Source: Dyadobacter jiangsuensis (GTDB taxonomy: Bacteria; Bacteroidota; Bacteroidia; Cytophagales; Spirosomataceae). Taken from it: a stretch of 64,000 bases of DNA. The stretch spans positions 1 through 64,000 of the forward strand of contig NZ_PYAS01000010.1 of the NCBI RefSeq assembly GCF_003014695.1. Direction: 5' to 3'. Of the stretch, positions 61,867-64,000 are shown piece by piece (position 1 is the stretch's first letter; every line of letters begins with the position of its first letter). The notes below the pieces were generated by a model. The model was not told the origin of the DNA, made no database searches, and saw only the letters and a program-made list of their open reading frames with translations. The position numbers and the translations under genes are program-made.

Positions 61867-64000
61867 TCAAAACCAAAACCCAAGCTGCACCGCAATCCGC
61901 GGTTTCTCTTCATTCTTTTCTTTCGGAATGAATGCGCCCACGGCGACGGTCAATGCGTCGACGGGCGAGAGCCAGATGCCGCCGCCGTAATTGTAATGCC
62001 ATTTGTCCGACGACTCGCCTTCCAGCCACACGCGGCCGTAATCGAAGCCGCCGAAAATGCCGTAGGTAAGTGGTAATGTAGGATTATAGCTGCTACCGAG
62101 GCGAAGCCGCAGATCGGTGTCATGCCAGAACGAGGTTTTTCCATAGAAGCGTTCCGTGCGATAGCCCCGCAGCCCCAGCTTACCGCCAATATTAGGCATT
62201 TGGAAAAACTGGAACCCGCTGCCGAAGTTCATGCCCGTTCCCACTTGTGTGGCTAGGATGAGGTTTTCTTTCTGGTCGAGTGCGGTGTACCAGGCAAATT
62301 GCGCGCGCAGGCCGGTAAAGTTTTTGTCGCTTTTCAGGTCGGTTGTCCAATTCAATGCGGCATTGAAACGGATACCAGTGTGCGGAGAAAACAGGTTATC
62401 GATGCTACTGAAATTGAAAGTAAACTTGGCTCCGCTGTAATATTTGGTTTTGAAAACATCATCCGGCAAGCCGTTCTCGCTGCTGGTAATGTACCTTCCC
62501 GCCGTAGCCTGGATATCGTTCGTTTCAAACACAGGCCCCAATGTGACAAAGCCGTTGTGCCCGCCAAAACGTTTTTTGAGCGCAGGATACACATACAATG
62601 CACTCTGCCGCACGCGGTAGAAGTTAGCGTCGTCCACCGGTCGCTCGGTTTCGTTACCCAGGCCGGCGTAGTTGAATGCATAGCGCGAACCACGGTAATA
62701 GCTGTCGAGGTAGAAATCGAATTTCTTAAATGCATTGATAAAATCGCCGGTATAATTGACTTTGAAACCCTGCGTTCTTACGGCAAAGCTTCCGCCAATG
62801 TTCTGTACCGACGCGTACGGCTCTTTCTTGAAGCCATATTTGGTTATGTTCACGGTTCCTCCGAGGAAGAAACCGTCGTCGGGGTTGGCACCGAGAACCG
62901 GGATCGGCAATGTAATATCGTAGTTGCTATCCGCGCTCCGGCGGTCATAAACATTGAAACGATACAGACTGGTACGTTTGTCCCTGGTATCGGGACCTGC
63001 AATAATGGTATTATTTTTCAAATCGTCGTAAACGAGTGTTTTCTTCCCGCCTCCGCTCACGCGAGCGCTGTCCGCGAAAACGTCCTTGCCCAATCCGCCG
63101 ATGAGCCGAAGCTTGACGCCCTTCCGCACATCCCCTTTGACGATAAACTCATCGTCGTCGCCATTTCCGTAAATGTTAATGGCGTGCGTCACGGCATTTT
63201 CGAAAGTACGCTGGTAGTTCTGGTGCTTGATACGCCCTTCCTTACCCGTCTCATACACGGTCACGCGCGTATGTGCGTCATCCACCCGCTCGATCACAAA
63301 ACGCTCCTGCTCTTCCGTACCGATCACATTCACTTCCTTGCTCACAAATTCATAGTGTGTCCGTGCGATCTCCATCAGATGCGCCCGGCGTGCTTTCAGG
63401 CCTTCGATCATCTTGGCGGATACCATTTCACGCGCCTTCGGCGGCCAGTCTTTGAAGGATGCCTCGATGGCCTCGTCGGTAAGGTTTTTCTGAATATATT
63501 TCACCTGCTCCTCCCATTGTTCCCAACTCAATTCGTTCAGGAATGTGCGGTCGAAGAGGCGGGCACTCCATGTGGTCCATTTCATACTCTGGATCTCCGG
63601 GCCGTAGGTCTGTAACTGCCGGAGAAACGGGAGCGTTTGCCGCGCAATGTTGGTCAGGAAGCCGTCGTAGCGCGAGAACGCCTGATCGCGGTCGCGGGGA
63701 ATAGGGCGGTAAATGATGGTACCGTCTTTTTGCTTGGTCGAAGCCCAGGCCCACTGGTCGTCGTGGCGGTCCCAGTCGCCGACAACAAAATCGAGCAAAC
63801 GCGTGCGGATGGCCCATGATTCATCGACTTTGTTTTTACTATTTTCCAGCAATGCTTCCACCAGTTCCGGCGTACTGACGATCTTGTCGGGATTGCCGAA
63901 GAAATCGGCATTCTTCCATCTCTTACCATCGGCCCGCTCTTCCACGAGGTTCATAGTACCGCCGAAAAGGCTGTTGAATGTGCCCAGCCCGGGTTGGGCC
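61867..64000 (-). CDS. BamA/TamA-like outer membrane protein, 5' end outside the window
   Basis: At least 710 residues, in frame to the window edge (residues AQPGLGTFNSLFGG precede the first in-window Met). The C-terminal half is a 16-strand-like Omp85/surface-antigen barrel ending QLGFWF, with the typical GLRGYRTERFYG. The N-terminal visible part contains VVGDWDRHDDQWAW and, about 20 residues later, PIPRDRDQAFSRYDG, resembling the catalytic motifs of Fam20/CotH/HipA-like atypical kinases. In Bacteroidota such proteins often also carry an N-terminal phosphoesterase domain, which would lie outside the window. The role is unknown. Confidence 0.85.
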   Translation of the reverse strand, partial: AQPGLGTFNSLFGGTMNLVEERADGKRWKNADFFGNPDKIVSTPELVEALLENSKNKVDESWAIRTRLLDFVVGDWDRHDDQWAWASTKQKDGTIIYRPIPRDRDQAFSRYDGFLTNIARQTLPFLRQLQTYGPEIQSMKWTTWSARLFDRTFLNELSWEQWEEQVKYIQKNLTDEAIEASFKDWPPKAREMVSAKMIEGLKARRAHLMEIARTHYEFVSKEVNVIGTEEQERFVIERVDDAHTRVTVYETGKEGRIKHQNYQRTFENAVTHAINIYGNGDDDEFIVKGDVRKGVKLRLIGGLGKDVFADSARVSGGGKKTLVYDDLKNNTIIAGPDTRDKRTSLYRFNVYDRRSADSNYDITLPIPVLGANPDDGFFLGGTVNITKYGFKKEPYASVQNIGGSFAVRTQGFKVNYTGDFINAFKKFDFYLDSYYRGSRYAFNYAGLGNETERPVDDANFYRVRQSALYVYPALKKRFGGHNGFVTLGPVFETNDIQATAGRYITSSENGLPDDVFKTKYYSGAKFTFNFSSIDNLFSPHTGIRFNAALNWTTDLKSDKNFTGLRAQFAWYTALDQKENLILATQVGTGMNFGSGFQFFQMPNIGGKLGLRGYRTERFYGKTSFWHDTDLRLRLGSSYNPTLPLTYGIFGGFDYGRVWLEGESSDKWHYNYGGGIWLSPVDALTVAVGAFIPKEKNEEKPRIAVQLGFWF

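Noticed and set aside
62299-63615. A 438-codon open frame on the plus strand
   Set aside because: It is antisense to the barrel-protein gene and low in recognisable features; the minus strand carries the real gene.
1-64000. tRNA, rRNA, prophage or insertion-sequence genes
   Set aside because: I looked for tRNA-like cloverleaf ends, transposase or integrase motifs and phage structural genes and saw none I could support.

Overview
The window looks like chromosome from a Bacteroidota member of the order Cytophagales, most like Dyadobacter or a relative. This is inferred from family content: two SusC/SusD pairs, a T9SS sorting-domain protein, GH92, FecR/ECF-sigma control, YwbE and DUF6934. It also rests on promoters with the Bacteroidota -7 element TAnnTTTG and on the lack of evident Shine-Dalgarno sequences. 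No tRNA, rRNA, CRISPR array or insertion sequence was recognised.

Layout. 1-5.8 kb: small unknown protein, ferritin, HPP membrane protein, FUSC protein with YwbE, DUF1801, EamA exporter. 5.8-15.4 kb: PAS kinase with a single-domain response regulator, an outer-membrane beta-barrel protein, MATE exporter, a GapN-like aldehyde dehydrogenase lacking the usual general base, and a DUF6934/small-ORF pair. 15.4-27.2 kb (minus strand): a sulfatase utilisation locus, SusC-SusD-three sulfatases-rhodanese/thioredoxin. Its leader encodes a short peptide ending in a cysteine cluster (NCPRITALCCSCC-stop), which suggests cysteine-responsive attenuation of a sulfur-scavenging operon. This is the most interesting item in the window. 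27.4-34.8 kb: two PAS kinases, one a hybrid, then an S74/YadA-head surface protein overlapping a T9SS-sorted protein.

35-47.9 kb: a Crp/Fnr regulator and membrane protein with a perfect 16-bp palindrome placed for class II activation; a transmembrane Kelch/SARP-type regulator divergent from a GH92 mannosidase; an AraC regulator; and a beta-propeller sensor kinase flanked by two paralogous LuxR-type response regulators whose promoter regions share the operator-like motif CAAGCGTAG-N8-CTAC. 47.9-57.7 kb (minus strand): a second Sus-type operon, ECF sigma-FecR-SusC(STN)-SusD-IPT lipoprotein-exported SelA-like PLP enzyme. 57.8-61.1 kb: a two-component cluster (hybrid kinase, receiver, PAS/HisKA protein without an ATPase domain). 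61.2-64 kb: a DUF4142 lipoprotein and a BamA/TamA-like barrel protein running off the window.

Several gene-3'-end spacers are filled by inverted arrays of 7-bp (CGGTCAG-like) or 10-bp (GTCATGAGTA-like) repeats that abut or overlap minus-strand stop codons. They could fold into very long stem-loops and are not explained by any gene. A separate REP-like palindromic element sits inside the sulfatase operon.
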